DNA of 64,000 nt from Sphingomonas phyllosphaerae (GCF_029623345.1 NZ_JAPYKH010000001.1:186001-250000); one strand, 5' to 3'. Positions 51,466 through 61,672 are shown, numbered from the stretch's first letter. A program made the numbers and translations. The notes: generated by a model from the letters alone, not told the origin.

Positions 51466-54144
51466 ATGAGCTCGACCAGCACCACCTCGACCAACGATCT
51501 TCGCCGCTCGTTCCTCGATTATTTCGGCGGAAACGGGCATCGCATCGTTCCCTCGGCGCCGCTGGTGCCGCAAAACGACCCGACGCTGATGTTCGTCAAT
51601 GCGGGCATGGTGCCGTTCAAGAACGTTTTCACCGGGCTGGAGACGCGGCCTTACACCACCGCGACGAGCGCGCAGAAATGCGTCCGCGCCGGCGGCAAGC
51701 ACAATGACCTCGACAATGTCGGCTATACCGCGCGACACCACACCTTCTTTGAAATGCTCGGCAATTTCTCGTTCGGCGATTATTTCAAGGAGCAGGCGAT
51801 CACGCACGCGTGGACGCTGCTGACGAAGGAATGGGGGCTCCCGGCCGACAAGCTGACCGCCACCGTCTTCCACACCGACGATCAGGCGTTCGATCTGTGG
51901 AAGAAGATCGCGGGCCTGCCCGATCACCGCATCATCCGCATCCCCACCAAGGATAATTTCTGGGCGATGGGATCGGACGGGCCGTGCGGGCCGTGCTCCG
52001 AGATCTTCTACGACCACGGCGACCACATTCCCGGCGGCCCGCCGGGATCGCCGGACGAGGACGGCGACCGCTTCGTCGAGATCTGGAATCTCGTCTTCAT
52101 GCAGTTCGTGCAGGAGGCAGACGCGATCGTCGGCGACCTGCCGCGCCCGTCGATCGACACCGGCATGGGGCTCGAGCGCGTCGCCGCGGTGATGCAGGGC
52201 GTCCACGACAATTACGACACCGATACCTTCAAGGCGCTGATCGCCGCTTCGGGCGCGCTGACCCACACCGCCACCACCGGCGACAATCAGGCGAGCCACC
52301 GCGTCATCGCCGATCACCTGCGCTGCTCGGGCTTCCTCGTCGCCGATGGCGTGCTGCCCGCGAACGAGGGCCGCGGCTATGTGCTGCGCCGGATCATGCG
52401 CCGCGCGATGCGCCACGCCCATCTGCTTGGTGCCAAGGAACCGCTGATGCACCGGCTGGTGCCAGCGCTCGTCGCCGAGATGGGGGCGGCCTATCCCGAG
52501 CTGGTGCGCGCGCAGCCGCTGATCGAGGCGACGCTGCAGCAGGAGGAGACGCGCTTCCGCCAGACGCTCGAGAAGGGCCTGCGCCTGCTCGACGACGCCA
52601 CCGGCGGAATGCGGCCGGGCGACACGCTGGCGGGCGAGACCGCGTTCAAGCTCTACGACACGTTCGGCTTTCCCTACGATCTCACCGAGGATGCGCTGCG
52701 GGCGCAGGGTTATCGCGTCGACCGCGCCGGCTTCGACGCGGCGATGGCCGAACAGAAGCGCGCCGCTCGGGCGGCGTGGAAGGGGTCGGGCGCCAAGGCC
52801 TCCGACGAACTGTGGTTCGACCTCGCCGACCAGTTCGGCGCGACCGAGTTCACCGGCTATGCCAGCGAGAGCGGCGAGGGCGTTGTGCTCGCACTGGTAA
52901 AGGACGGCGTACGGGTCGAGCGCGCCGCCGCGGGCGACCAGGTCGACGTGATCGTCAATCAGACGCCCTTCTACGGCGAGAGCGGCGGACAGGTCGGTGA
53001 CGCGGGCACGCTCGCGACCGACGCGGGCACCAGCGCGCGAGTCACCGACACGTCGAAGCAGCTTGGCAAGCTCTGGGTCCATCACGCCACGCTCGACGCC
53101 GGCGAGCTGGCGGTCGGCGATACGGTGCGGCTGACGGTCGATCACGCGCGACGCGGCGCGATCCGCGCCAATCACTCCGCTACCCACCTGCTGCACGAGG
53201 CGCTGCGCCAGCGGCTCGGCACGCATGTGGCGCAGAAGGGCTCGCTGGTCGCGCCCGAGCGACTGCGCTTCGACGTGTCGCACTCCAGCGCGATGACGCC
53301 GACCGAGCTCGCCGACGCCGAGGCGGCGGTCAACGCGCAGATCCGCGGCAACGGCGCGGTCGAGACACGGCTGATGACGCCTGACGATGCGATCGCGATG
53401 GGCGCGATGGCATTGTTCGGCGAGAAATACGGCGACGAGGTTCGCGTCGTGTCGATGGGCCGCGAGGCGGACGGCGCGACCTATTCGATCGAACTGTGCG
53501 GCGGCACGCACGTCGGCGCGCTTGGTGACATCGGCCTGTTGAAGATCGTCGGCGAGAGCGCGGTGTCGAGCGGCGTGCGTCGCGTCGAGGCGCTGACCGG
53601 CGAGGCGGCGCGCGCTTACCTGAGCGCGCGTGACGAGACGCTGCGAGCGGTGGCGGCGTCGTTGCGCACCACGCCCGACGAGGTGCCCGCGCGAGTCACT
53701 GCGCTGCTCGACGAGCGGCGCCGGCTCGAGCGCGAGCTGGCCGAGGCGAAGAAGGCGCTCGCGCTCGGCGGCGGCAGTGGCGGCGCGCCCGCCGGACCGG
53801 AGCAGGTCGGCGACGTCGCGTTCGTCGGGCAGGTGCTCGACGGCTTCGACGCCAAGGGGCTGCGCGGCGCGGTCGACGAGGCCAAGCAGCGCCTCGGCTC
53901 GGGCGTGGCGGCGGTGATCGCGGTCAATGACGGGCGCGCCTCGGTCGCGGTCGGGGTGACCGAGGATCTGGTCGCGCGCTTCAATGCGGTCGAGCTGCTG
54001 CGCCGCGCCGTCGCCGCGCTGGGCGGGCAGGGCGGCGGCGGTCGCCCGGACATGGCGCAGGGCGGCGGACCGGACGGATCGCAGGCCGCCGCGGCGCTCA
54101 CGGCGATCCGTGCGGCGCTGGAAGGGGCGACGGTCGAGGCGTGA
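51466..54144 (+). CDS. alaS: Alanyl-tRNA synthetase
   Basis: 892 residues from ATG 51466. The class II core begins [20 protein letters not shown], with motif 2 around [20 protein letters not shown] and the AlaRS segment [14 protein letters not shown]. The editing domain has [20 protein letters not shown] and [13 protein letters not shown] zinc ligands. A C-Ala domain closes the protein, ending in a GGG-rich and [13 protein letters not shown] tail. It charges tRNA-Ala and clears mischarged Ser or Gly. Confidence 0.97.
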   Translation: MSSTSTTSTNDLRRSFLDYFGGNGHRIVPSAPLVPQNDPTLMFVNAGMVPFKNVFTGLETRPYTTATSAQKCVRAGGKHNDLDNVGYTARHHTFFEMLGNFSFGDYFKEQAITHAWTLLTKEWGLPADKLTATVFHTDDQAFDLWKKIAGLPDHRIIRIPTKDNFWAMGSDGPCGPCSEIFYDHGDHIPGGPPGSPDEDGDRFVEIWNLVFMQFVQEADAIVGDLPRPSIDTGMGLERVAAVMQGVHDNYDTDTFKALIAASGALTHTATTGDNQASHRVIADHLRCSGFLVADGVLPANEGRGYVLRRIMRRAMRHAHLLGAKEPLMHRLVPALVAEMGAAYPELVRAQPLIEATLQQEETRFRQTLEKGLRLLDDATGGMRPGDTLAGETAFKLYDTFGFPYDLTEDALRAQGYRVDRAGFDAAMAEQKRAARAAWKGSGAKASDELWFDLADQFGATEFTGYASESGEGVVLALVKDGVRVERAAAGDQVDVIVNQTPFYGESGGQVGDAGTLATDAGTSARVTDTSKQLGKLWVHHATLDAGELAVGDTVRLTVDHARRGAIRANHSATHLLHEALRQRLGTHVAQKGSLVAPERLRFDVSHSSAMTPTELADAEAAVNAQIRGNGAVETRLMTPDDAIAMGAMALFGEKYGDEVRVVSMGREADGATYSIELCGGTHVGALGDIGLLKIVGESAVSSGVRRVEALTGEAARAYLSARDETLRAVAASLRTTPDEVPARVTALLDERRRLERELAEAKKALALGGGSGGAPAGPEQVGDVAFVGQVLDGFDAKGLRGAVDEAKQRLGSGVAAVIAVNDGRASVAVGVTEDLVARFNAVELLRRAVAALGGQGGGGRPDMAQGGGPDGSQAAAALTAIRAALEGATVEA

Positions 54145-54154
54145 GGGTGGTCGT

Positions 54155-54228
54155 GTTCCTGCGAACGCAGGAACCCAGCGCCGTGAGCGCCTCGCCTGCC
54201 GCATCTGGGCTCCTGCGCGCGCAGGAGC
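54155..54228. repeat. REP-like paired palindromes
   Basis: GTTCCTGC-GAAC-GCAGGAAC (54155-54174) and GCTCCTGC-GCGC-GCAGGAGC (54209-54228), about 34 bases apart, directly after alaS. The remaining gap to 54446 has a GGTGAG...CTCACC stem near 54246 and otherwise nothing I can support. Confidence 0.85.
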
Positions 54229-54446
54229 ACGGCGCTTTGATCGGAGGTGAGCTGCTCCTCACCTGAGCTGCCACCCCTGCGCAAGCCGGGTTCAGTTGGG
54301 ATGGACGAAGTGGCTGCACGCGACGTCACCCACCTGGACCTCGGCGTTCGCCGGGGCGGTGGAGAAGAGTCGAAGGTGTCCCGCTCGACCTTCGGCGCCA
54401 CCGTCCGCATTGTCTCAGCCGTCACCTTCTGCTGTATCGTCGCGCG

Positions 54447-56483
54447 ATGAACCGCACCTCCGCCGCGAGTCTGCTCGCGCTCGCCGTCGCCGCGCTCGCC
54501 ACTCCGGCCGCCGCGCGCCAGCTCACCATCGACGACGTCACGATGCTCAGCCGGGTCGGCGCGCCAGCGATGTCCGCCGACGGCCACTGGCTCGTCTGGG
54601 CGCAGCGCGAGACCGACCTCGACGCTGACCGCGGCCGCTACGATCTGTGGCGGCTCGATCTGACCCGCGTCGGCGCCGCACCCGAGAAGCTGGCCGCCGA
54701 CCCCAAGCTCGACGAGAACGACCCGCAGATCGTCGGCACCACCGTCTATTTTAGCGCCGACGACGCGATCTGGTCGGTACCCGTGACCGGCGGCAGCCCG
54801 CGCCGGCTCACCGACTTCAAGGGCGGCTTCGGCGGCTTCAAGGTCGCCCCCACCGGCGACAAGCTCGTGGTCTGGGCCGACCGCAATCCCCGCGCGCCCT
54901 CGCTCGAGCTGCCGATGGTGAAGCGCCGCGCCGACGCCGGCGCGGGCCGCACCTATGACCAGCTGTTCGTGCGCCACTGGGACACCTGGGCAGACGGCAC
55001 CCGCTCGCAGCTGTTCGTGCTGCCGCTCACTGCGCAGGGCGCGCGCGGCAACGGGCGATCGGTGATGGGCGGGCTGGTCGGCGACACACCGTCCAAGCCG
55101 TTCGGCGGTGGCGAGGAAGTGAGCTGGAGCCCGGACGGCCGCACGCTGTATCTCGCGCTGCGCGAGGCAGGGCGGATCGAGCCTCTGTCGACCAACCTCG
55201 ACATCTTCCAGGTGCCCGCTGACGCCAGTGCGGCGCCGACCAATCTCACCGCCGCCAACCGCGCCACCGACACCCAGCCGAGCGTCTCGCCCGACGGCCG
55301 CACGCTCGCCTATCTCGCGATGCGGCGGCCCGGCTACGAGGCCGATCGCTACGTGCTCACGCTGCGCGACATCGCCACCGGGCGCTCGACCTCGCTGACC
55401 GAGCGCTGGGACCGCTCGGTCGGATCGCTGCGCTGGGCCCCCGACTCGCGCTCGCTCTACGTCACCGCCGAGGACACGCAGGAAAACCCTTTGTGGCGCG
55501 TCGATGCCGCGAGCGGGCAGGTCACCCGGCTTACCCAGCAGGGCAACGTCGCCGCGGTGGCGGTCGGCGCGCGCGGCGCGGTGGTAGCGATGAACAGCCT
55601 CACCGCGCCCGACGACTTCTATCGCGTGGCGCCGGGTCGCGCGGCGCAGCGGCTCACCAGCGTCAACGCCGCCAAGCTGGCGGGCATCGACATGCCGGCG
55701 GTCGAGCGGTTCAGCTTCAAGGGCGCCAACGACGACACCGTGTGGGGCTATGCGGTGCGGCCGGCAGGCAGTTCCGGCAAGCTGCCGATCGCCTATATGG
55801 TCCACGGCGGGCCGCAGGGGTCGAGCAACAACAGTTGGTCGTATCGCTGGAACCCGGCGGTGTTCGCGGGCGCGGGTTACGCGCTGGTGGCGGTCGATTT
55901 CCACGGCTCCACCGGCTACGGCCAGGCCTTCACCGACGCGATCCGCAACAATTGGGGCGGCTGGCCGCTCGAGGACCTGCAGAAGGGCCTCGCCGCGGCG
56001 ACCGCGAGGTTCGACTGGATTGACGGCGGTAACGCCTGCGCGCTGGGCGCGAGCTACGGCGGCTATATGATGAACTGGATCGAGGGGCGCTGGCCCGATC
56101 GCTTCAAGTGCATCGTCCAGCACGACGGCGTTTTCGACGCGCGCGCCATGGCGTATGAGACCGAGGAACTGTGGTTCGACGAGTGGGAACATGGCGGCAA
56201 GGCCTATTTCGAGGACCCGCAGGTGTTCGAGAAGTGGAACCCGGTCAATTATGTCGATCGCTGGAAAACGCCGCAGCTGGTGATCACCGGCGAGAAGGAC
56301 TTCCGCATTCCCTATACGCAGGGGCTCGCGGCGTTCACCGCGTTGCAGCGGCGCGACGTCCCCTCGCGGCTGCTCGTCTTCCCCGCCGAGAACCATTGGG
56401 TGCTCAAGCCCAAGGACTCGCGCCAATGGTACCGCGAGGTGATCGGCTGGATGAACCGCTGGACTGGGCGCGCGGGACAGTGA
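54447..56483 (+). CDS. Exported S9-family prolyl oligopeptidase / dipeptidyl peptidase
   Basis: 678 residues. The signal peptide is SLLALAVAALATPAAARQ. A WD/PD40-type propeller spans about 30-400 (MSADGHWLVWAQRETD, SVSPDGRTLAYLAMRRPGYE). The alpha/beta hydrolase domain carries the catalytic triad: Ser536 in GASYGGYMMNW, Asp in TGEKDFRIPY and His in PAENHWVLKP. It is probably a periplasmic peptidase cleaving short peptides, often after Pro or Ala. It is monocistronic. Confidence 0.92.
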   Translation: MNRTSAASLLALAVAALATPAAARQLTIDDVTMLSRVGAPAMSADGHWLVWAQRETDLDADRGRYDLWRLDLTRVGAAPEKLAADPKLDENDPQIVGTTVYFSADDAIWSVPVTGGSPRRLTDFKGGFGGFKVAPTGDKLVVWADRNPRAPSLELPMVKRRADAGAGRTYDQLFVRHWDTWADGTRSQLFVLPLTAQGARGNGRSVMGGLVGDTPSKPFGGGEEVSWSPDGRTLYLALREAGRIEPLSTNLDIFQVPADASAAPTNLTAANRATDTQPSVSPDGRTLAYLAMRRPGYEADRYVLTLRDIATGRSTSLTERWDRSVGSLRWAPDSRSLYVTAEDTQENPLWRVDAASGQVTRLTQQGNVAAVAVGARGAVVAMNSLTAPDDFYRVAPGRAAQRLTSVNAAKLAGIDMPAVERFSFKGANDDTVWGYAVRPAGSSGKLPIAYMVHGGPQGSSNNSWSYRWNPAVFAGAGYALVAVDFHGSTGYGQAFTDAIRNNWGGWPLEDLQKGLAAATARFDWIDGGNACALGASYGGYMMNWIEGRWPDRFKCIVQHDGVFDARAMAYETEELWFDEWEHGGKAYFEDPQVFEKWNPVNYVDRWKTPQLVITGEKDFRIPYTQGLAAFTALQRRDVPSRLLVFPAENHWVLKPKDSRQWYREVIGWMNRWTGRAGQ

Positions 56484-56552
56484 GACAGGCTGGCGGCGGA
56501 ACGCGCCGGGCTAACCTGGGTTGGTAGGCGCACCTGCCCAGGAGAGCCGACG

Positions 56553-57623
56553 ATGTACGCTGCCCCGATCCGCTACCGACCCGAACTCGAGCAGCTGAAG
56601 CCCGACGAGGCGGAGACGATCGCGCAGCTCAACGCGACGTTCGACCGGATCCTCGAGACCACGCACGAGGATTACGGGCATGCCGTGCGCGCCGTCCACG
56701 CCAAGGCACATGGCGTGCTCGAGGGGACGCTGACGATCGATGCCGACCTGCCGCCCGAGCTGGCGCAGGGGCTGTTCGCCACGCCGGGAGAGCACCGCGT
56801 GATGATGCGGCTCTCGACCAATCCCGGCGACATCCTCGACGACGCCATCTCGCTGCCGCGTGGGCTGGCGATCAAGGTGTTCGACGTCGACGGCGAGCGG
56901 TTGCCCGGCGCCGAGGGACGCACGCAGGACTTCGTGATGGTCAACGGCAAGGTCTTCCAGGCCAAGGACGCGGACAAGTTCCTCGGCAGCCTCAAGCTGC
57001 TCGCGCCAACCACCGATGCGATCGAGGGCGGCAAGAAGGCGCTGTCGGCAGTGCTGCGCGGGGTGCGCAGCGCGTTCGGCGCGGTCGGCATCGAGAGCCC
57101 GGCGATCAACTCGCTCGTCGGCGCGCCCAACGTCGATCCGGTCGGCGAGACCTATTACAGCGTGACGCCGTTCCGCTACGGCGATCATGTCGCCAAGTTC
57201 AGCCTCCGGCCGATCGCGCCGGGGCTGCGTGCGCGCAAGGGCGATATCATCGACACCGACGGCGAGCGCGACGCGATCCGCCGCACCGTGCAGGAGGACC
57301 TGCGCGAGACCGACGGCGAGTGGGAGTTCCGCGTTCAGCTAGCGCGCGACGGGGTGCATCAGCCGATCGAGGATCCCACGGTCGAGTGGGACGAGGAGGA
57401 GGCGCCGTTTCACCGTGTGGGCGTGATCCGCACGAAGGCGCAGGACAGCTGGGATGCGGCGCGAGTCGAGCTGGTCAACGAGCAGATGCGCTTCAGCGTC
57501 TGGACCGGACTCGCTGCGCATCAGCCGCTGGGCAACATCAACCGCGCGCGCCGCGACACCTATCGGCATTCGGCCGACTTTCGCGCGCGGGCCAACGGCT
57601 GCCCGATCCACGAGCCGGCCTGA
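56553..57623 (+). CDS. Catalase-family haem protein (y4iL/SrpA-like)
   Basis: 356 residues, shorter than a typical monofunctional catalase (about 480). The haem-pocket side keeps a distal-His-like segment (VRAVHAKAHGVLEGTLTID), the substrate-channel region VMMRLSTNPGDILDDAISLP then RGLAIKVFDVDGER, and the QDFVMVNGKVFQAKDADKF loop. A proximal Arg-x-x-x-Tyr-like motif (RARRDTYRHSADFR) lies near the C-terminus. Such minimal catalases may act as peroxidases. The gene is isolated and there is no signal peptide, so it is cytoplasmic. Confidence 0.85.
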   Translation: MYAAPIRYRPELEQLKPDEAETIAQLNATFDRILETTHEDYGHAVRAVHAKAHGVLEGTLTIDADLPPELAQGLFATPGEHRVMMRLSTNPGDILDDAISLPRGLAIKVFDVDGERLPGAEGRTQDFVMVNGKVFQAKDADKFLGSLKLLAPTTDAIEGGKKALSAVLRGVRSAFGAVGIESPAINSLVGAPNVDPVGETYYSVTPFRYGDHVAKFSLRPIAPGLRARKGDIIDTDGERDAIRRTVQEDLRETDGEWEFRVQLARDGVHQPIEDPTVEWDEEEAPFHRVGVIRTKAQDSWDAARVELVNEQMRFSVWTGLAAHQPLGNINRARRDTYRHSADFRARANGCPIHEPA

Positions 57624-57692
57624 GCGCGGGTCGGTAGCGTCTCATTAACCTCGAGCAATTAGCGTCTTTCCTCAGGCGAGTGGGGAAAGCGT

Positions 57693-58340
57693 GTGCGCGA
57701 GGGACCGTTGTGGGACGCGATCAAGCGATCGCAGCTGGTGATCGAGTTCACGCCCGACGGCACGATCACCTGGGTCAACGAACGCTTCCTCACGGCGATG
57801 GGCTATGCCGCGCGCGAGGTGGAGGGGCGGCACCATCGCACTCTGTGCCCGCCCGCCTTCGCCGCTTCTTCCGACTATGCCGCGCTCTGGCGCGCGCTGG
57901 CGGAGGGCAAGCATCAGAGCGGATTGTTCGAGCGCGTCGCACGTGACGGCAGCGCGGTATGGCTGCGGGCGGTCTACACCCCGATCACGGGGGAGGACGG
58001 CACCGTCGAGCGCATCGTCAAGTTCGCCAGCGACGTCACCGCCGAGGTCAACCTCGCCGACGAGGTCGAGCTGCGCCTGCGCGAGAGCGTGCGCTACCGC
58101 GGCGAAGCCGAAGTCGACCGCGGGAAGATGGCGACGCTGGTCGAGCAGCTCGCCGGCGTGGTCGACGCGATCGCGGGCATCGCGGCGCAGACCAATTTGC
58201 TCGCGCTCAATGCCTCGATCGAGGCGGCGCGCGCGGGCGATGCCGGGCGCGGCTTCGCGGTGGTCGCGGCAGAGGTGAAGAAACTGGCGGGCGATACGCA
58301 GGCCGCGACGCTGCGCGCGCGGCAGATGATCGCGGCGTAG
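57693..58340 (+). CDS. Minimal PAS-MCP protein without membrane anchor
   Basis: 215 residues. An N-terminal PAS domain (about 8-120; [40 protein letters not shown]) is joined directly to the signalling tip of a methyl-accepting chemotaxis protein: [20 protein letters not shown] then [20 protein letters not shown]. There is no transmembrane segment, HAMP or long methylation helix, so only the CheA/CheW-contact region remains. It is probably a soluble, redox- or ligand-sensing input, or a modified form acting without CheA. No che gene is near. Confidence 0.82.
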   Translation: MREGPLWDAIKRSQLVIEFTPDGTITWVNERFLTAMGYAAREVEGRHHRTLCPPAFAASSDYAALWRALAEGKHQSGLFERVARDGSAVWLRAVYTPITGEDGTVERIVKFASDVTAEVNLADEVELRLRESVRYRGEAEVDRGKMATLVEQLAGVVDAIAGIAAQTNLLALNASIEAARAGDAGRGFAVVAAEVKKLAGDTQAATLRARQMIAA

Positions 58341-58379
58341 CGCAGCGCGAGCCCGCCGAGCGCCTCCTACGAGACGCTG

Positions 58380-59249
58380 CTACCGCCGCCGGATCAGCCC
58401 CTCCTGCGCTACGCTCGCGACCAATCGCCCGTCACGCGCGTAAATCGCGCCGCGATTGAAGCCGCGGCCGCTGCCCGACCAGGGGCTGTCCGCCGCGTAC
58501 AACAGCCACTCGTCCGCGCGCACCGGCGCGTGCAGCCAGAGCGCATGGTCGAGGCTCGCGGTCTGCATGCCCGGCGTCGTCCAGCTCACGCCGTGCGGCA
58601 GCATCGACGTGCTGAGCAACGCGGTATCGCTGGCATAGGCCAGGATCGCGCGATGTATCGCCGCGTCGTCGCCCAGCGGCGCTACCGCGCGGAACCAGCT
58701 GTGTTGTACCGGGGCGCGCGGCACAGGATCGGTCCAGCGGCGCGGCGCGACCGGGCGGAACTCGATCGGGCGCTCGCGCAGCAGCGACTCGCGCCAGCGC
58801 TCCGGGATCGCGTCGCGCTGCTCGATTCGCCACCCATGCTCGCTCCGCAACGTCTCGGGCGCGGGCACGTCGGGCATCGCTGACTGATGGTGGAAGCCGG
58901 TCTCGTCGCGCTGGAACGAGGCGGTGAGCGTCAGGATCGGCCGCTCGTCCTGCCACGCCACCACCCGTCGGGTGGCGAAGCTGGCGCCGTCGAAATCGCG
59001 CGTGACACGATAGTCGATCGGCACCGCCTCCGACCCCGGCCGCATGAAATAAGCGTGGAGCGAGTGCGCGGCGCGGCCTGCGACGGTGCGCTGCGCCGCC
59101 TGGAGCGCCTGTGCCACCACCTGGCCGCCAAAGACGCGCCCGACCCCGCCGGTCGAGCGGCGCCCGCGGAACAGGTCGACGTCGACCGCGACGACGTCGA
59201 GCAGATCGACGAGATCGGCGACGAGCGCGGCGGGCGTTGTCTTCGCCAT
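58380..59249 (-). CDS. tesB: Acyl-CoA thioesterase II (TesB family)
   Basis: 289 residues with two hotdog domains. The opening half has VFGGQVVAQALQAAQRTVAG and HAYFMRPGSEAVPIDYRV. The conserved active-site elements are the Asp in ASLDHALWLHAPVR and the Gln/Thr region (SWTTPGMQTASLDH). It hydrolyses medium- to long-chain acyl-CoA to free acid. It is the last gene of the acyl-CoA set on the minus strand. Confidence 0.9.
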   Translation of the reverse strand: MAKTTPAALVADLVDLLDVVAVDVDLFRGRRSTGGVGRVFGGQVVAQALQAAQRTVAGRAAHSLHAYFMRPGSEAVPIDYRVTRDFDGASFATRRVVAWQDERPILTLTASFQRDETGFHHQSAMPDVPAPETLRSEHGWRIEQRDAIPERWRESLLRERPIEFRPVAPRRWTDPVPRAPVQHSWFRAVAPLGDDAAIHRAILAYASDTALLSTSMLPHGVSWTTPGMQTASLDHALWLHAPVRADEWLLYAADSPWSGSGRGFNRGAIYARDGRLVASVAQEGLIRRR

Positions 59250-59257
59250 CGCCGGCG

Positions 59258-60385
59258 TCAGTAGCCCGCCGCGCGCGCGAGCCGGTCGGCGTGGTAGTGC
59301 GCGTCGCCGAACATCTCGGCGAGCACGCGCGCGCGTTTCATGTAGAAGCCGACGTCATATTCGTCGGTCATGCCGATGCCGCCGTGCATCTGCACGCTCT
59401 CCTGCACCGACGATGTCGTTGCCAGCCCGGTCATCGCCTTGGCGACCGAGACCGCCTCGTCGGCGGCGTCGCTGTCCGCGTCCAGGAGCTGCTGTGCCTT
59501 GAGCACGGCGGCGTGCGCCACCTCCATCTCGCTGTAGAGATGCGCGGCGCGATGCTGCAGCGCCTGGAAGCTGCCGATCGGCACGCCGAACTGCTTGCGC
59601 TGCTTGAGATAGCCGATCGTCATGTCCATCGCGCCAGCACCGACGCCGACCAACTCGGCCGAGGCGCCCGTACGCCCCGCGCGCAGCGCGCGGTCGAGCA
59701 CGGCACGGCCACCGTCGATCTCGCCGAGCACCGCGTCGGCGTCGAGCGTCACGTCCTCCAGCGTCAGCCGCGCGGCGACGCTTGAGTCGGCGAGGCGCTC
59801 GGGCGTGGCGGTCAGCCCGGCAACGTTGCGCGGCACGGCGAAGAGCGTGACGCCGTCGGCTTCATCCTCGCCGCCGGCGGTGCGCGCCGCGACGATCAGC
59901 ACGTCGGCGACATGGCCGTGGATGACGAACTGCTTGGCGCCGGACAGGCGAAAGCCGTTGCCGGCACGCTCGGCGCGCAGCGCGACACGGTCGCGGTGCT
60001 TGGCGCCCTCGTCGACGGCGAGCGCGGCGATCGTCTCGCCCGCGAGGATTCCGGGATACCAGCGCGCCGCCTGCGCGCTGCCGCGCAGCGCCTCCACCGC
60101 CGCGACCGCGGTGGTGAGAAAGGGCGAGGGCGACAGGTTGCGCCCGATCTCCTCGAGCACCACGCCGGCCTCGACATGGCCTAGTCCAAGTCCGCCCTGG
60201 TCCTCGCCGATCAGGATGCCGGTGAAGCCCATCTCGGCGAACTGCTTCCACAGCTCGCGCGAGAAGCCGGCAGGGTCGTTAGCATCGCGTAAGGCCCGCA
60301 GATGCGAGACAGGGGCGTGCTCGGCGACGAACTCCTTGGCGGTGTCGCGCAGCATCGTCTGTTCGTCGTTAAGGTAAAGCGGCAT
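59258..60385 (-). CDS. Acyl-CoA dehydrogenase, small-subunit (PimD-like)
   Basis: 375 residues. The fold is complete: an N-terminal helical domain (MLRDTAKEFVAEHAPVSHLR), a beta domain and a C-terminal four-helix bundle, including KQFGVPIGSFQALQHRAAHL and SVQMHGGIGMTDEYDVGFYM. The usual catalytic Glu motif (YEGT or EGGT) is missing; the corresponding end reads FGDAHYHADRLAR. That fits the non-catalytic partner of a heterotetrameric dehydrogenase, such as the pimeloyl-CoA dehydrogenase small subunit. The partner gene lies 100 bases upstream. Confidence 0.85.
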   Translation of the reverse strand: MPLYLNDEQTMLRDTAKEFVAEHAPVSHLRALRDANDPAGFSRELWKQFAEMGFTGILIGEDQGGLGLGHVEAGVVLEEIGRNLSPSPFLTTAVAAVEALRGSAQAARWYPGILAGETIAALAVDEGAKHRDRVALRAERAGNGFRLSGAKQFVIHGHVADVLIVAARTAGGEDEADGVTLFAVPRNVAGLTATPERLADSSVAARLTLEDVTLDADAVLGEIDGGRAVLDRALRAGRTGASAELVGVGAGAMDMTIGYLKQRKQFGVPIGSFQALQHRAAHLYSEMEVAHAAVLKAQQLLDADSDAADEAVSVAKAMTGLATTSSVQESVQMHGGIGMTDEYDVGFYMKRARVLAEMFGDAHYHADRLARAAGY

Positions 60386-60400
60386 GTTGGCATTCCCGTG

Positions 60401-60472
60401 TTCCGGCGAAAGCCGAAACCCAGGGTTCCGGGCGCGCCGCTTTATGGCCCTGGGCTTCTGCGTTCGCAGGAG
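60401..60472. repeat. REP-like palindromes, degenerate copy
   Basis: TTCCGGC-GAAA-GCCGAAA (about 60401-60417, one mismatch) and CTTCTGC-GTTC-GCAGGAG (60455-60472, one mismatch). They sit in the 99-base gap between the two acyl-CoA dehydrogenase genes. Both keep the 4-base loops. Confidence 0.65.
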
Positions 60473-60484
60473 ACCGGTCTCGAT

Positions 60485-61672
60485 TTAAGCTCCCGGCAGC
60501 TCGAGGATCCGCTTGGCGACGATGTTGAGCTGGATCTCGCTCGTCCCGCCCTCGATCGAATTGGCCTTGGTGCGCAGCCACGCCCGCGCGCCCGCGCCGC
60601 CGCGCGACCGCTCGCTCTCCCATTCCAATGCGTCCGAGCCGCCCGCGGCCATCATCAGCTCGTGGCGTGCCTTGTTGAGCTCGGTGCCGACGTATTTCAT
60701 CATGCTCGGCTGCGCCGGATGCGCACGCCCGGCCTTGAGTTCGTCGATGAAGCGCTCGGACATCGCCGCGAACGCCTTGGCGCGGACCTCGAACACGGCG
60801 ATCTGCGCGCGCAGCAGCGGGTCGGCGAGGCGGCCGTCGTGATCGAGGCCGACCGTGGCGATTGCGCCCTCCACCAGCGGGTTGCGCCCGCCGCTCGCCA
60901 GACCCATGCCGCTGATCATCTCGCGCTCGTGACCGAGGAGATATTTGGCGACGTCCCAGCCCTTGTTCTCATCGTGGACGCGCTGCGCCTTGGGCACCTT
61001 CACGTCGTCCATGAAGGTCTCGCAGAAGGGAGAGTAGCCGCTGATCAGCAGGATCGGCTTGGTCGAGACGCCGGGCGAGTCCATGTCGAACAGCACGAAG
61101 CTGATCCCGCCTTGCTTCGACTCCTTGCTGGTGCGCACCAGGCAGAAAATCCAGTCGGCCTTGTCCGCATAGCTGGTCCACACCTTCTGGCCGTTGACGA
61201 CATAATGGTCGCCTGCGTCCTCGGCGCTGGCGGCGAGCCCGGCGAGATCGGAGCCGGCATTGGGTTCGGAATAGCCCTGGCACCAGCGGATCTCGCCGCG
61301 CGCGATCCTGGGCAGGTGGTCGAGCTTCTGCGCCTCGGTGCCATATTTCAGCAGCGCCGGGCCGAGCATCGAGATGCCGAAGGAGTTGAGCGGGTTGCGC
61401 GCGCGGATCGCCGCCATCTCCTCGCGCAGCACCTTGGTTTCGGCAGGGGAGAGACCGCCGCCGCCATATTCCTTCGGCCAGTCGGGGACGGTCCAGCCGC
61501 GCTCGGCCATCGCCTTGAGCCAGCGCGCCTGCGGCGGGTTGGCGGCGGGGTCGTAGCGCCGGCCGCCCCAGCAGATGTCGGTATCGGCGCGTACCGGCTC
61601 GCGCATCTCGGGCGGGCAATTCCCGGCCAGCCAGGCGCGGGTCTCGGTGCGAAAGGTGTCGAGGTCGGTCAT
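60485..61672 (-). CDS. Acyl-CoA dehydrogenase, large-subunit (PimC-like)
   Basis: 395 residues. It begins MTDLDTFRTETRAWLAGNCP, has the FAD-domain segment RWCQGYSEPNAGSDLAGLAA and QKVWTSYADKADWIFCLVRT, and ends RTKANSIEGGTSEIQLNIVA then KRILELPG. The Glu in IEGGT matches the catalytic base position of the family. Length, ending and neighbour fit the catalytic subunit of a PimC/PimD-type alpha2beta2 dehydrogenase acting on dicarboxyl-, branched or otherwise unusual acyl-CoA. It may be co-transcribed with the upstream FadJ-type gene. Confidence 0.87.
   Translation of the reverse strand: MTDLDTFRTETRAWLAGNCPPEMREPVRADTDICWGGRRYDPAANPPQARWLKAMAERGWTVPDWPKEYGGGGLSPAETKVLREEMAAIRARNPLNSFGISMLGPALLKYGTEAQKLDHLPRIARGEIRWCQGYSEPNAGSDLAGLAASAEDAGDHYVVNGQKVWTSYADKADWIFCLVRTSKESKQGGISFVLFDMDSPGVSTKPILLISGYSPFCETFMDDVKVPKAQRVHDENKGWDVAKYLLGHEREMISGMGLASGGRNPLVEGAIATVGLDHDGRLADPLLRAQIAVFEVRAKAFAAMSERFIDELKAGRAHPAQPSMMKYVGTELNKARHELMMAAGGSDALEWESERSRGGAGARAWLRTKANSIEGGTSEIQLNIVAKRILELPGA

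Noticed and set aside
51451..54204. Minus-strand open frame of 917 codons opposite alaS
   Set aside because: A shadow of alaS in the opposite strand; composition is unlike any protein family and there is no ribosome binding site.
53616..56426. Long minus-strand open frame (936 codons) opposite alaS and the S9 peptidase
   Set aside because: It is a GC-rich shadow frame rich in Arg, His and Gln, without motifs, and it spans two well-supported plus-strand genes and their gap.
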